Origin: Ascaphus truei
Lineage: Eukaryota; Chordata; Amphibia; Anura; Ascaphidae
Reading direction: 5' to 3'
Assembly: GCA_036426205.1 (NCBI GenBank)
Contig: CM071569.1
Span: 6,736,908 to 6,800,907, forward strand
Length of the DNA: 64,000 bases
The notes beneath the pieces were generated by a model. That model did no database searches. It was not told the DNA's origin and saw only the letters and a program-made list of their open reading frames with translations. This document shows positions 23,201-32,754 of this stretch, one piece after another. Position 1 is the first letter of the stretch. Each line of letters starts with the position of its first letter. The position numbers were made by a program, and so were the translations under genes.

Positions 23201-24002
23201 CATTACCAAATGCCATAGATTTTGCCCAGAGAGATCACTGGTAGGAGAAGATGAGATATCCCGTATCTGGTTCAAGATACACCTCCTGTAGACATCTGAT
23301 TTTCATAATCTTTGTTCAGACTTAAATATTCTTTCTTCCCATATAAACCACATCAACCCACCCCCCTGTCGTAAATGAGATGTGAGATTGACGGTTTTAC
23401 GACAGAGGACAAAAAACTATTGCCAACGACGTTTGAATTGTGCCTCAGTATATAACTGCACTCATAACTTCACATCTGTAATACTTACACACGTGAGACA
23501 CATCAATACATTGAGGCACTCACCGTGGATGCAGCCAGACTAAATATGACCATCTTTATCTTACATTTAGATGAAAAATGAATCTGTCCCTACTAATCTT
23601 TTAAATATACAGTGTGTGATGTCAGAACGTGCCTCTCAGTGACACGGTTACAGATTTGTTACTTTTATTACGCAGAGGAGAGGACATCACAGGATGTTCT
23701 AATTTTTTTTTATAATTTTACTCTTGGTTTGATACCTTCTGTAACCACGCCCTTGGCCCCCATAAATCCCTCCCAGAGAATGCTTTGAAGTGACTTGTAA
23801 AACGACCATGTTTATAAACAGTTGTCACAGGGGCCATATTTTATTCCCAAGTCTCCAGACACTGCCCTTATCACGACTCTATCAGCAATATACGACCCAT
23901 CTGGCCCTTTTGAGTGAGCCATAAAGGATAACCCACCAGTTAAGTTCTGTTTGAAACCCAACACCCACCCGTGACAAGCCTAGGCTTGTCTTAAACCCAA
24001 TA
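20251..24002. other. No gene seen; possible LTR remnant at about 22,620-23,990
   Basis: 20.2-22.6 kb is AT-rich and unassigned. From 22,620 the composition becomes less AT-rich. It includes inverted CTGTCGTAAA / TTTACGACAG words at 23,367-23,406 and an exact 18-bp palindrome GACAAGCCTAGGCTTGTC at 23,973-23,990. The stretch has TATA-like and AATAAA-like words on the minus strand, which would fit an old LTR, but no boundaries or duplication were found. Confidence 0.35.
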
Positions 24003-25423
24003 TACAGTTGTGTGAAAAAGAAAGTACACCATCTTTGAATTCTATGGTTTTACATATCAGGACATAATAACAAACATCTGTTTCTTAGCAGGTCTTAAAA
24101 TTAGGTAAATACAACCTCAGATCAACAACAACACATGACATATTACACCGTGTCATGATTTATTTAACAAAAATAAAGCCAAAATGGAGAAGCTATGTAT
24201 GAAAAACTAAGTACACCCTTACTTCTTCCATTGGAATTAAGATGCTAAGTAGCAGACAGGTGCTGCTAATCAAATGCCCTTGATTAATTGATCATCAGCA
24301 AGTATGACCACCTCTATAAAAGCCAAAGTTTTAACAGTTTGCTGGTCTGGAGCATTCAGGTGTGTTAACACAATGCCAAGGACAAAATACATCAGCAATG
24401 ATCTTAGAGAAGCAATTGTTGCTGCCCATCAATCTGGGGTGGGTTAGAAGGCCATTTCCAAACAATTTAAAGTCCATCATTCTACAGTGAGAAAGATAAT
24501 TCAAAAGTGGAAAACATTCAAGACAGTTGCCAATCTTCACAGGAGTGGACGTCCCGGCAAATTCACCCCAAGGTCAGACCGTGCAAGGCTCAGTGAAATT
24601 TCAAAAAACCTTAGAGTTACATCTCAGACTCTACAGGTCTCTGTTAGCATGTTAAATGTTAACGTTCATGACAGTTCAATTAGAAAAAGACTGAACAAGT
24701 ATGGTTTGTTTGGAAGGGTTGCCAGGAGAAAGCCTCTTCTCTCTAAAAAGAACATGGCAGCACAGCTTAGGTTTGCAAAGTTGCATCTGAACAAACCACA
24801 AGACTTCTGGAACAATGTCCTTTGGACAGACGAGACCAAAGTGGAGATGTTTGGCCATAATTTACAGCACCACGTTCGGCGAAAACCAAACACAGCATAT
24901 CATCACAAACACCTCATATCAACTGTCAAGCACGGTGGTGGAGGGGTGATGATTTGGGCTTGTTTTGCAGCCACAGGACCTGGGAACCTTGCAGTCATTG
25001 AGTCGACCATGAACTCCTCTGTATACCAAAGTATTCTAGAGTCAACTGTGAGGCCATCTGTCCGACAGCTAAAGCTTGGTCAGAATTGGGTCATGCAGCA
25101 GGACAATGATCCCAAGCACACCAGCAAATCTACAACAGAATGGCTGAAAAAGAAAAGAATCAAGGTGTTGCAATGGCCCAGTCAAAGTCCAGACTTCAAC
25201 CCGATTGAAATGCTGTGGCAGGACCTTAAGAGAGCTGTGCATTAACAAATGCCCACAAACCTCAATGAACTGAAGCAACGTTATAAAGAAGAGTGGGCCA
25301 GAATTCCTCCACAACGATGTGAAAGACGGATAAAGTCATACAGAAAACGATTACTTCAAGTTATTGCTGCTAAAGGTGGTTCTACAAGCTATTGAATCAT
25401 AAGGTATACTTAGTTTTTCACAC
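24003..25423 (+). mobile_element. Tc1/mariner transposon, copy B, right end cut
   Basis: The left inverted repeat begins CAGTTGTGTGAAAAAGAAAG at 24,005 after TA. The right end has the matching TTTTTCACACA but stops at 25,423 and lacks the last CTG and the TA. The next base already belongs to the Gypsy pol gene. This is a different Tc1 family from copies A and C. The gene lies on the plus strand. A terminal deletion or abortive excision would explain the cut end. Confidence 0.9.
24373..25395 (+). pseudogene. Tc1 transposase, full length with two nonsense codons
   Basis: One frame runs from MPRTKYISNDLREAIVAAH (24,373) to AAKGGSTSY and TGA at 25,393-25,395, 340 residues, the usual size of a Tc1 transposase. 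Two stops break it: TAG at 24,445-24,447 after HQSGVG, and TAA at 25,243-25,245 after LKRAVH. Domains in order are a paired-like helix-turn-helix (KAISKQFKVHHSTVRKIIQ), GRPGKFTPR, WTDETKVEM with the first Asp, QQDNDPKHTSK with the second Asp, and QSPDFNPIEM with the Glu. The rest of the protein is intact, so it died recently. It would recognise the terminal repeats and cut at TA. Confidence 0.93.
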
Positions 25424-26420
25424 ATGGCTGCTTTCAACACCAGAGCTGGACATTATGAGTACTTGGTCATTCCTTTTGGTCTGTGCAATGCCCCAGCCGT
25501 GCTTCAGGATTTTGTAAATGATGTTTTCAGAGACCTCCTTAACTCCTTTGTAATCGTTTATCTTGATGACATTCTAATTTTCTCTAAATCCAGACAGGAA
25601 CACATCTCTCACGTGAAACAAGTGCTCCTTCGCTTACGCAAGAACAAACTTTTTACCAAACTGGAGAAATGTAATTTTCATCAAACATCTACCTTTTTTC
25701 TAGGCTACATCATTTCTGATACCGGCCTCACCATGGATCCCGCCAAGGTCAAATCAGTCCTGGATTGGCCACAACCTAATACCCTTAAAGCAGTACAACG
25801 CTTCTTTGGATTCTCAAACTATTACCGTAGGTTCATCCAAAATTTCTCTTCCCTTGTGGCTCCACTTACGGAATTAACCAAGAAAGGAGCGGACCCTGCT
25901 TCTTGGCCCGCTGCTGCTTTCCAGTCTTTCGCCCGTCTCAAAAAGCCTTTGTGTCTGCTCCTATTCTTATTCATCCTGACCCCGAACTTCCTTTTACCCT
26001 TGAGGTTGATGCTTCTGATGTGGGCGTAGGCATTCTTTTTGGAAAAAAAATATTCGGCCCAATGCAACTACGATGTCAGGAACCGGGAACTCTTAACCAT
26101 GAAACTGGCCCTCGAGGAATGGAGACATCTGCTGGAGGGTACCGAAGATCCGATAACCATCCTCACGGATCATAAGTACTTGCTTTGCATTGAAGGCGCA
26201 CGTCGCCTAGGAGCCCGTCAAGCCAGATGGTCGCTAATTTTCTCTAGATTTAATTTCATAATTTCCTATCTTTCCGGATCCAAGAATATCAAAGCTGACA
26301 CTCTATCTCGACAATTTCCCCTGGACAACAAGACTGATGATCAGCAAAAACACATTCTACCACCCAAATGTATTCTTTCGGCCACATCATTTGTAGCGCT
26401 CAAAGACATTGTCCGTCAAC
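25424..26420 (+). pseudogene. Gypsy pol: reverse transcriptase and RNase H
   Basis: The frame opens with [19 protein letters not shown], runs through the catalytic YLDDILIFS box (about 25,560) and the FLGYIIS and NYYRRFI blocks, then shifts frame near 25,905. RNase H follows in other frames: [11 protein letters not shown] (about 26,003), RNRELLTMKLAL (about 26,076) and ILTDHKYL (about 26,158). The segment FNFIISYLSGSKN with KADTLSR closes the domain. The finger part upstream of the first block is absent. No active enzyme can be made. The domains would copy RNA into DNA and remove the RNA strand. Confidence 0.9.
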
Positions 26421-27193
26421 AAAGTCACATTCCTCCTGGCATCTCGCCTCCACAGGGTCGTCTCTTCACTTCATCCCTGCACCGTAAGAAGGTCCTCGAG
26501 TGGAGTCATTCATCCAAATCTGCAGGCCACCCGGCACCAAAAGGACCCTGGACCTCATCTCTCGCACCTTTTGGTGGCCAGGAATGCAAAATCGTGCGCC
26601 AGGACTAAAACGCCCAGGATAACTCCTTCAGGTCTTCTTCGACCTCTACCTGTTCCGGATCGGACATGGACACATTTGTCCATGGATTTCATTGTGGACT
26701 TGCCTAGTTCCAAGGGTATGGACACGATTCTTGTAGTAGTGGATCGATTCTCAAAGCAGGCCCATTTCATACCCCTCAAGGGCCTGCCCAATTCTCCCAG
26801 ACTAGCTGACATCTTCATCAGGGAAATTTTTCGGTTACATGGAGTACCCCTGGTAATTGTTTCAGATAGAGGCTCACAATTTATTTCTCGTTTCTGGCGC
26901 TCGTTTTGTCTCCAGCTAGTTATCGCTCTCCATTTCTCTTCGGGATACCACCCACAGACTAATGGTCAAACGGAGAGGACCAATCAGTCCCTTCAACAGT
27001 ATCTACATTGCTTTACGTCGGACTCCCAAGATGACTGGGCAGAATTAGCCCACAACAGCGCACGAAGCAGTTCAACCCTGGAGTCTCCTTTTTTCATAAA
27101 TTACGGATTCAACCCATCCACTCTTCCTCTTGTTCTACCTTCCTCAGGGGTCTCAGCGGCTGATGGCAGAATAAAGACTTTACAAGACTGTGA
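26421..27193 (+). pseudogene. Gypsy pol: integrase core
   Basis: After a degraded zinc-binding segment (remnants near 26,490-26,600), the core shows MDFIVDLPSSKG (first Asp, about 26,681), IVSDRGSQF (second Asp, about 26,858) and GYHPQTNGQTERTNQ (Glu, about 26,943). The frame is open from about 26,600 to 27,193, where the first nested LTR insertion interrupts it. The enzyme would insert cDNA into the host genome. Confidence 0.9.
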
Positions 27194-27198
27194 CAACC
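27184..27198 (-). mobile_element. Left stub of the solo LTR that splits the Gypsy element
   Basis: AAGACTG at 27,184-27,190 is repeated at 32,755-32,761. The eight bases TGACAACC at 27,191-27,198 belong to the solo LTR whose remainder lies at 32,093-32,754. The LTR was split when the 4.9-kb retroelement entered at CAACC. Confidence 0.65.
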
Positions 27199-27785
27199 TG
27201 TAACAGGGGACTTATCCCTGTTCACAAATGTGCCTCTAATCCAGCAGTGTGGTGGTTAACTGCTGGTAGCAAATTAACTAACACCACCTGCCTGGTTACA
27301 GGTGGTAGAAAAAGCCTGCCTTTGAGACAGGAAGTGACTCCTTAGCTCACGTGTGAGCTGAACTTTGGAGACAGAGCAGAGGTTCTTGAGTCTCCCAGGA
27401 GAGACTGACCAAGAGAACACAGATCTCTGGAGCTGACAAATAAGACTTCTAAACCTAGATGCTGACATTTTCTGTGCACACACGGGTGCGGTTCCAGGAG
27501 AGCAGAGAAGCTTACTCTACAGCAGCTAACAGATGAGACTTTTATTACAAGACTTTTTATATCTGTTCATTTCATGCTGTGTGTTTGGGGCGGGGAGACA
27601 TGCTTATCTAAGGGAGTTGTGAACTGTATAGTATTTCACTAGAAATACTCCCAAGTGAATAGAAGCTTTGTTTCCCCCTTGTTTGGATGGTTTCCTGATG
27701 TTAAGGAAAAGGCACAATAAAGCCTTGTTATAATTTCACCTTACAAAAGTCTCCAATTGTGTACCTCTGTGAGCGTCCGTCTACA
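27199..27785 (+). repeat. 5' LTR of the coiled-coil retroelement
   Basis: 587 bp, TGTAACAGGGG...GTCCGTCTACA. It has a short inverted pair CACCACCTGCCTGG / TTACAGGTGG near 27,290 and an AATAAA at about 27,716, placed 70 bp before the end as expected for R-U5. A matching copy is at 31,511-32,087. Confidence 0.93.
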
Positions 27786-27787
27786 TA

Positions 27788-27804
27788 TGGTGTCCGAAGT
27801 GGGA
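27788..27804 (+). promoter_or_regulatory. Candidate tRNA primer-binding site
   Basis: TGGTGTCCGAAGTGGGA begins three bases after the 5' LTR. TGG pairs with the CCA end of a tRNA, and the last six bases fit the 3' acceptor-side sequence of vertebrate leucine tRNAs as I remember them, with mismatches in the middle. Assignment to tRNA-Leu is tentative. Confidence 0.55.
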
Positions 27805-28847
27805 CGAGAGGTCGTCTTTGAAGTTAGAAAGGACCGGAGATTTTTTCTGTGAAATTTTGTTTTATGCTTTTTGCCTACGAACAGTCTGAGCAACATAAAA
27901 AAAAAAAAAAAAAACCTCAGGCAGCAGAGACCAGAGTTAAAGGGATACACACCCAGGCAGGAAACTTACACTGCACTGAAACCTACAAAACCACAGATGG
28001 ACTCTTTTCCCCAATCCCAAGAGGAGAGAGACTGCTGAAGCAGCTAAACCTTATTTGCCTATCACAAAGTGTAATATGGTCATTGAAATAGGGGTTTTGC
28101 CTTCCAGCCATAGTCAGGGTTCAAGAAGTGAGTCAGCCCTTAAAAAGGGATAGGTGTTTGTTGTTTTCAAAAGTTTCGCTGAAGCAGTGAATACAGATGG
28201 TGACCCACGAGCGGTACTGATTTTGCAAATAAAAGTTGCCACACCGCATAGGGCTACCAGCTGTGAATGGAGTATATGCAGAAAAGTGTGAAAATTAATA
28301 CAAGACTGTGCTGAAGCAGGGAAATTTTTAGCAAACAAATGCCGAGTGTAAAATTGCCCTACAGGGGAAAAAGGGATTGCTGAACTGTGTAGAAGGTATT
28401 CCAAAGCCAATTGCTGAGTGTTGAGTCACCCTGCCGGGAGTGAAAGAAATATTCCACTGCATAGAATGTTTTTTTTCTGCAAGTAAAAAAAGTCTGCCTA
28501 TATATATATCTTGGGAGCAAAACAGACACCCAAAGTGTGAAGTGTGAATGCCATAATACCCAAAGATGAGACTGAAAATTACTGAACTCAAGCTGAAAAC
28601 CAAATTCTGTTGCTGAAGCGGAGGAAATGTACCTAGCAAGTAAATGGTGTAAAGCAAACAGAAGTTTTTACCTAGCAACTACACATTCAGCATACCTAAT
28701 GAGAGATTAAAACTAGCAAGTAAATGGTGTAAAGCAAATGGACATTTTTACCTAGCAACTGCACATCTTGTATACCTGATAAGAGAAAATGCATGCACAG
28801 CACTGCTGATATTGTAAAACTTACCCAAGAAAGAAAAGTCTACAGAG
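27805..28847 (+). other. Leader of the LTR element with an 80-bp tandem duplication
   Basis: About 1 kb without a convincing frame. Two 80-bp units lie head to tail at 28,633-28,712 and 28,713-28,792, each starting CTAGCAAGTAAATGGTGTAA. A poly-A run lies at about 27,897-27,915. The region probably holds RNA packaging or dimerisation signals; that is an inference from position only. Confidence 0.6.
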
Positions 28848-30371
28848 ATGCCTGTGAGAGCTACGACCTCTACAATCAAAATATGCCCACCTGTAGGACT
28901 ATCACAATTGGGGTATCTAGCAAATACAGTGGCAACAGCTGCAATAGCGCCTCCTGAGGTCAGGAAGAAAATTACACCTGATAGCCTAAAAATTGAGGAC
29001 AAGATGCAGCGTTCCTGTAATGAACCCTACCCCACGGAAGAGTGTCCCTTCCAGTCCAATAAAGAGGAAGACATCTGTTACGGGGAACCCGAACCGAGTC
29101 ACACCCACAAAACACCCCAAGAATGGTGGGGGTGCCTGAACTCGGCACGAACAGAAAAGGCCGTCCTCTATGATGACGAATATGGTCGACAAGAGAAAGA
29201 GCGGGAGCAGCAGATCACCCAATATTTCTGTCAGCTAAAGCAACTGCAAGAAAAGCCTGGCGTATAAAATGAAGCTGCTAAAGTATCAAATAAAGAAGGA
29301 GACCCCAGTATTCCAGATGGGACGGAGTCATCCAAAACAAAAAAGCGGAAAAAGAAAAGCGGTTCTTCACTTACCGTGGAAGGAACAGACACATCCGCAG
29401 ATCCTGTGGAGGAAAAGGGGGACCGAGTTGCCCTGCAGTCTAGAGAAAATGGAGAATTCATCCTGCGGTTAACCGAATATCCAGAGGGCCCAAGGCAGAA
29501 GTCGTGTACCCCAAAGAAGTGTCTGTCCGGTGCCAACAGTGAGGAACCCTCAACCAACCATCCCAGGGAAGTGGAGGCGGAACCAGTGAGTGACGATCCC
29601 TTGACCAGCCCTGAAGATGCCCTGAAAAATGCCAGGCATGACTGTGATATGCTCCGTGAACAATTGAAACAAAAGGAAGATGGTTACACAGAGCTACAGA
29701 AAAATAACGTGAGGCTACAAAAAGATGTGCTCACAATTTACTCTTTAGCCAGGACAGAATTGGACGATCTCAAGACTGAGCTAGATACTGCAAATGCTAC
29801 TATTTCCGCCATGGATGAAAAGCAGAGCAAATCTGATAAAATGGTGGCTACGCTAAAGCGGAAGTATGAGGAGGCACTGAAGCAGATGACAGTCTTCCAG
29901 CAAGAGGTTCACACTCTTCGCATAGAGCTGAATGCCTCACAACAGGAGGTCAACAGTGTCCGGATAGAGGTGGACGTATCTCAGAAAGAGGTTCAAACAC
30001 TCTGCAGAGCACTGGATGCCTCACATCATGAGACCAACAGCTGCCGCACAGACCTGGAAGTTTCCAGAAAGGAACTACACAGTCTCACTGAGGAGCTGGA
30101 CATTGCTAAAGAAACTATTGTCAATCTTGATACAGATCTCAAAGTCTCTCAGAAGGAGCGTCAGACCCTCAACCTAGAGAAGGAAGTCTCACGCCAGGAG
30201 ATTGTCATTCTCAAAGCAGATGTGCGTAAATGGAAGGAGGACTGCAAAGAGGCCCTGAAGAATATAGAGACTGAAAAAGGAGAAAATTCAAGATTAAAAA
30301 GAGAAAACTCAAAACTGAAAGAAGAAGTCAAGGAAAAGTTTGAAGCAGAGCACCGACTGCAAACCCAATAG
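28848..30371 (+). CDS. Coiled-coil protein of the LTR element, main part, one in-frame stop
   Basis: The frame opens with ATG at 28,848 and stays in phase to 30,371, broken only by TAA at 29,265-29,267. The first 139 residues are mixed and proline-containing, with EKEREQQITQYF near the end. After the stop comes a basic cluster KTKKRKKKSG (about 29,331-29,360) that could act as a nuclear signal. From about 29,610 to the end the sequence is a long charged coiled coil (DALKNARHDCDMLREQLKQK and on). Residues from 29,910 to 30,245 form eight 14-residue repeats with a pattern close to xxLxxELxxSxxEV. No zinc knuckle, protease or enzyme motif is seen. It may be an unusual gag or a captured host coiled-coil gene. 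The TAA may be a mutation or a read-through stop. Confidence 0.75.
29910..30245 (+). repeat. Eight tandem 42-bp units coding 14-residue coiled-coil repeats
   Basis: The units read HTLRIELNASQQEV, NSVRIEVDVSQKEV, QTLCRALDASHHET, NSCRTDLEVSRKEL, HSLTEELDIAKETI, VNLDTDLKVSQKER, QTLNLEKEVSRQEI and a decayed VILKADVRKWKEDC. Each unit equals two heptads, with Ser near position 10 in most. Exact 42-bp phasing points to growth by tandem duplication rather than chance heptads. Confidence 0.85.
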
Positions 30372-31429
30372 CAAGGTTCTGCGTACACACCTCCAGTATG
30401 CTGAGGAGAACAGCAAACGCTGCAGGAAAAAGCTGCAGGCTGCTAAATAGGTACAAGCGCTGCAGGAACGTCTGAATACCCATTACGTCCCCACAGAGCA
30501 GTATGAGGAGCTAAAGGCCACGCGTTCACCAGAGCATCATTGGAGGCGGAGCTTCGATACCAGGTGACTCTGTATGAGAGGGAGCGTGAGAAGGCTCAGA
30601 AACTGGAGCAAGAGCTGGAGAGACAGAGAGACTGTTCCATTGCCTTGAGTCAATACACCAAGAGAAAACAGACGCAGCGGCAACCTTGACGACAAAAATT
30701 ACAGAGCTCCAAAATATGAAGGAGACACTGATACAGACTCATAGAAAGCAAAGTGCGCAGATAAATTCCCTGAGAAGAGACTTGCAAGACGCACTCAAAA
30801 AACAGGGATCTCTCGCAGATGAGATTACAGTCCTACAAGGACAAGTATTGACCCTGACTAAGCGTCAGTATCCCACGACCACAAAAACCCATGAAGACAA
30901 GGGTACAGTGAGAGCTGGGAATACCGCTCGTCTGAAAGACAAGGTTGCAAAATTTGAACCACCTAAACATGCACTAGCAAAACCTTCAGCCACCCAACAG
31001 GCAACAAAAGAAGGTACACGTGCTGAATCAAAACCAGAAAAATCCTTAGCTGATGAAGCTGAGAAGATGGGACATTCTCTGTAAGTGGGTGTGGAATTGC
31101 AACTTAATCTCAAAGAGGCTGAACTAGCAACCCCATTGAGTGGGAAAAGGGCAGAGAGACAGCTTCAAGAGCAGAAAACTCAAAGGGCTGTTTTTAAACG
31201 CTCTGCAACTGCTGCTATACAGTCTGCCTACAATAAGACAAGCACCCGACGCGAGGGAAATCTCATGACCACGCATGTAGAAAAAAGACTGTACTTGGAA
31301 AAAGTCCTCCTCGAGCGACTGAGGAGTGCTGATCTCAAGCACCTTCGGGAGGAGACAAAAATAAACTGGAGAAAGGGCTCCAATCCCAGCGGGACAGAGG
31401 GTTCTCTTCCTCCATCCACTCTCATTTAA
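30372..31429 (+). pseudogene. Coiled-coil protein of the LTR element, broken C-terminal part
   Basis: The coiled coil continues downstream across frameshifts and stops. One frame reads EENSKRCRKKLQAAK then a TAG, then VQALQERLNTHYVPTEQYEEL (about 30,451-30,515). Another reads ASLEAELRYQVTLYERERE to YTKRKQ (about 30,540-30,675). A third reads TTKITELQNMKETL (from 30,689) through a Lys/Ala/Pro-rich segment to TAA at 31,082-31,084, and continues in phase to 31,429. The frame therefore once spanned roughly 860 codons from 28,848. The VPTEQYEEL segment is reminiscent of vertebrate ankyrin-coiled-coil proteins, but I cannot confirm a relation. Confidence 0.65.
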
Positions 31430-31495
31430 GTCACAGAAAGATCTCGAAAGAGAGTGGAAGGATGGGCTTTGGCCGTGGTAAGCCCGAGCTTCCCA

Positions 31496-31510
31496 CAAAC
31501 AGGGGAGGTA
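31496..31510 (+). promoter_or_regulatory. Polypurine tract of the LTR element
   Basis: AAACAGGGGAGGTA directly precedes the 3' LTR. Its position and purine content fit the plus-strand primer of an LTR retroelement. Confidence 0.65.
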
Positions 31511-32087
31511 TGTAACAGGGGACTTATCCCTGTTCACAAATGTGCCTCTAATCCAGCAGTGTGGTGGTTAACTGCTGGTAGCAAATTAACTAACACCACC
31601 TGCCTGATTACAGGTGGTAGAAAAAGCCTGCCTTTGAGACAGGAAGTGACTCCTTAGCTCACGTGTGAGCTGAACTTTGGAGACAGAGCAGAGGTTCTTG
31701 AGTCTCCCAGGAGAGACTGACCAAGAGAACACAGATCTCTGGAGCTGACAAATAAGACTTCTAAACCTAGATGTTGACATTTTCTGTGCACACACGGGTG
31801 CGGTTCCAGGAGAGCAAAGAAGCTTACTCTACAGCAGCTAACAGATAAGACTTTTATTACAAGACTTTTTATATCTGTTCTCTGTGTTTTGGGGCGGGGA
31901 GACATGCTTATCTAAGGAGTTGTGAACTGTATAGTATTTCACTAGAAATACTCCAAGTGAATAGAAGCTTTGTTTCCCCCTTGTTTGGATGGTTTCCTGA
32001 TGTTAAGGAAAAGGCACAATAAAGCCTTGTTATAATTTCACCTTACAAAAGTCTCCAATTGTGTACCTCTGTGAGCGTCCGTCTACA
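31511..32087 (+). repeat. 3' LTR of the coiled-coil retroelement
   Basis: 577 bp, TGTAACAGGGG...GTCCGTCTACA, near-identical to 27,199-27,785. Shorter gaps near 31,880 account for most of the length difference. CAACC follows immediately. Confidence 0.93.
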
Positions 32088-32092
32088 CAACC

Positions 32093-32754
32093 ACATCACT
32101 TTGAGGTCCCTTTGATCCCAAATAAGGCCAGAAACCCAGTACTTCTATTTACGTGGGGTTTATTTATAGGGGTTTAAGTAACATATTCGCAGGTCCACCG
32201 TCCCTTTAAGAAAACTAAAATAAAAGGCATAAATAAAAACCTATCCCGGTCAGGGATCTAACTTACTTCTTCAGCCCTGTCTACCGGGCAGCCAGCTAAG
32301 CCAGTTCCCACCCCAAAACATGCCCTGGCATAGGTAATAAAGAAACAGCATAGTCTTTTGTCATATTGTAGCAATAGAAAGGGTTTTGCTTATCTTAGTC
32401 CATCTGGCGATGTCCCTGCTTCAGCACGGCTCTTTCAGCAGTGTCTCTCACTCTCAGCTTCTTTACACTGCTTCAGCACGGCTCTCTCAGCAGCTTCCCT
32501 CACAATCTGCCAACTTCTTTAACCAGCCTCTGGTAGCTGGAGAGCCCCTTCTGCCTCCCTACTTCTCTGAGGGAAAACCGGTCAGTCTCTCTCACTGCCT
32601 CTCTGGCTTTCTGGGTCAGGCTCAGCCTGCGACCAAACACTTCCTTGTTTTTCAGGAGATCAGCCCAGGCTGATTAATTAGATTTCTGGTGTTCTTGACA
32701 ACTCCATGGAGGATTAACTCTTTCCAATACCTAGATGCCAGTGCTGGTATCACA
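32093..32754 (-). mobile_element. Remainder of the solo LTR that splits the Gypsy element
   Basis: Together with 27,191-27,198 this forms a unit of about 670 bp that on the minus strand starts TGTGATACCAGCACTGG and ends GTGATGTGGTTGTCA, with AAGACTG on both outer sides (7 bp). A minus-strand CCCTATAAATAAACC near 32,165 looks like a TATA box or polyadenylation signal. Near-duplicate GAGAGAGCCGTGCTGAAGCA-type words lie around 32,420 and 32,475. The 7-bp repeat is longer than usual for LTRs, so the class is not certain. Confidence 0.65.

Larger units (their letters stand above)
27194..32092 (+). mobile_element. LTR retroelement without pol, carrying a coiled-coil gene
   Basis: Two LTRs (27,199-27,785 and 31,511-32,087) bound a 3.7-kb interior, and CAACC at 27,194-27,198 and 32,088-32,092 is the 5-bp duplication. 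A primer-site candidate follows the left LTR, and a purine run precedes the right LTR. The interior has a 1.06-kb leader and one long broken frame for a coiled-coil protein. I see no protease DTG motif, no YxDD box, no integrase motif and no CCHC zinc knuckle. The LTRs differ by eye at about six substitutions and a few short gaps, so insertion is fairly recent. Movement must have used another element's enzymes. Confidence 0.92.

Noticed and set aside
23973..23990. 18-bp perfect palindrome as a regulatory operator
   Set aside because: A single palindrome without context in vertebrate DNA is weak evidence; noted only as part of the unassigned stretch.
29231..29557. 108-codon minus-strand frame over the retroelement gene
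   Set aside because: Antisense shadow; Phe/Ser-rich complement of the Lys/Glu-rich coiled-coil frame.
27199..32087. Complete retrovirus or endogenous retrovirus
   Set aside because: No protease, RT, integrase or envelope motif between the LTRs.
32386..32673. 95-codon plus-strand frame
   Set aside because: Lies within the solo LTR on the opposite strand to its likely transcription; no domain.
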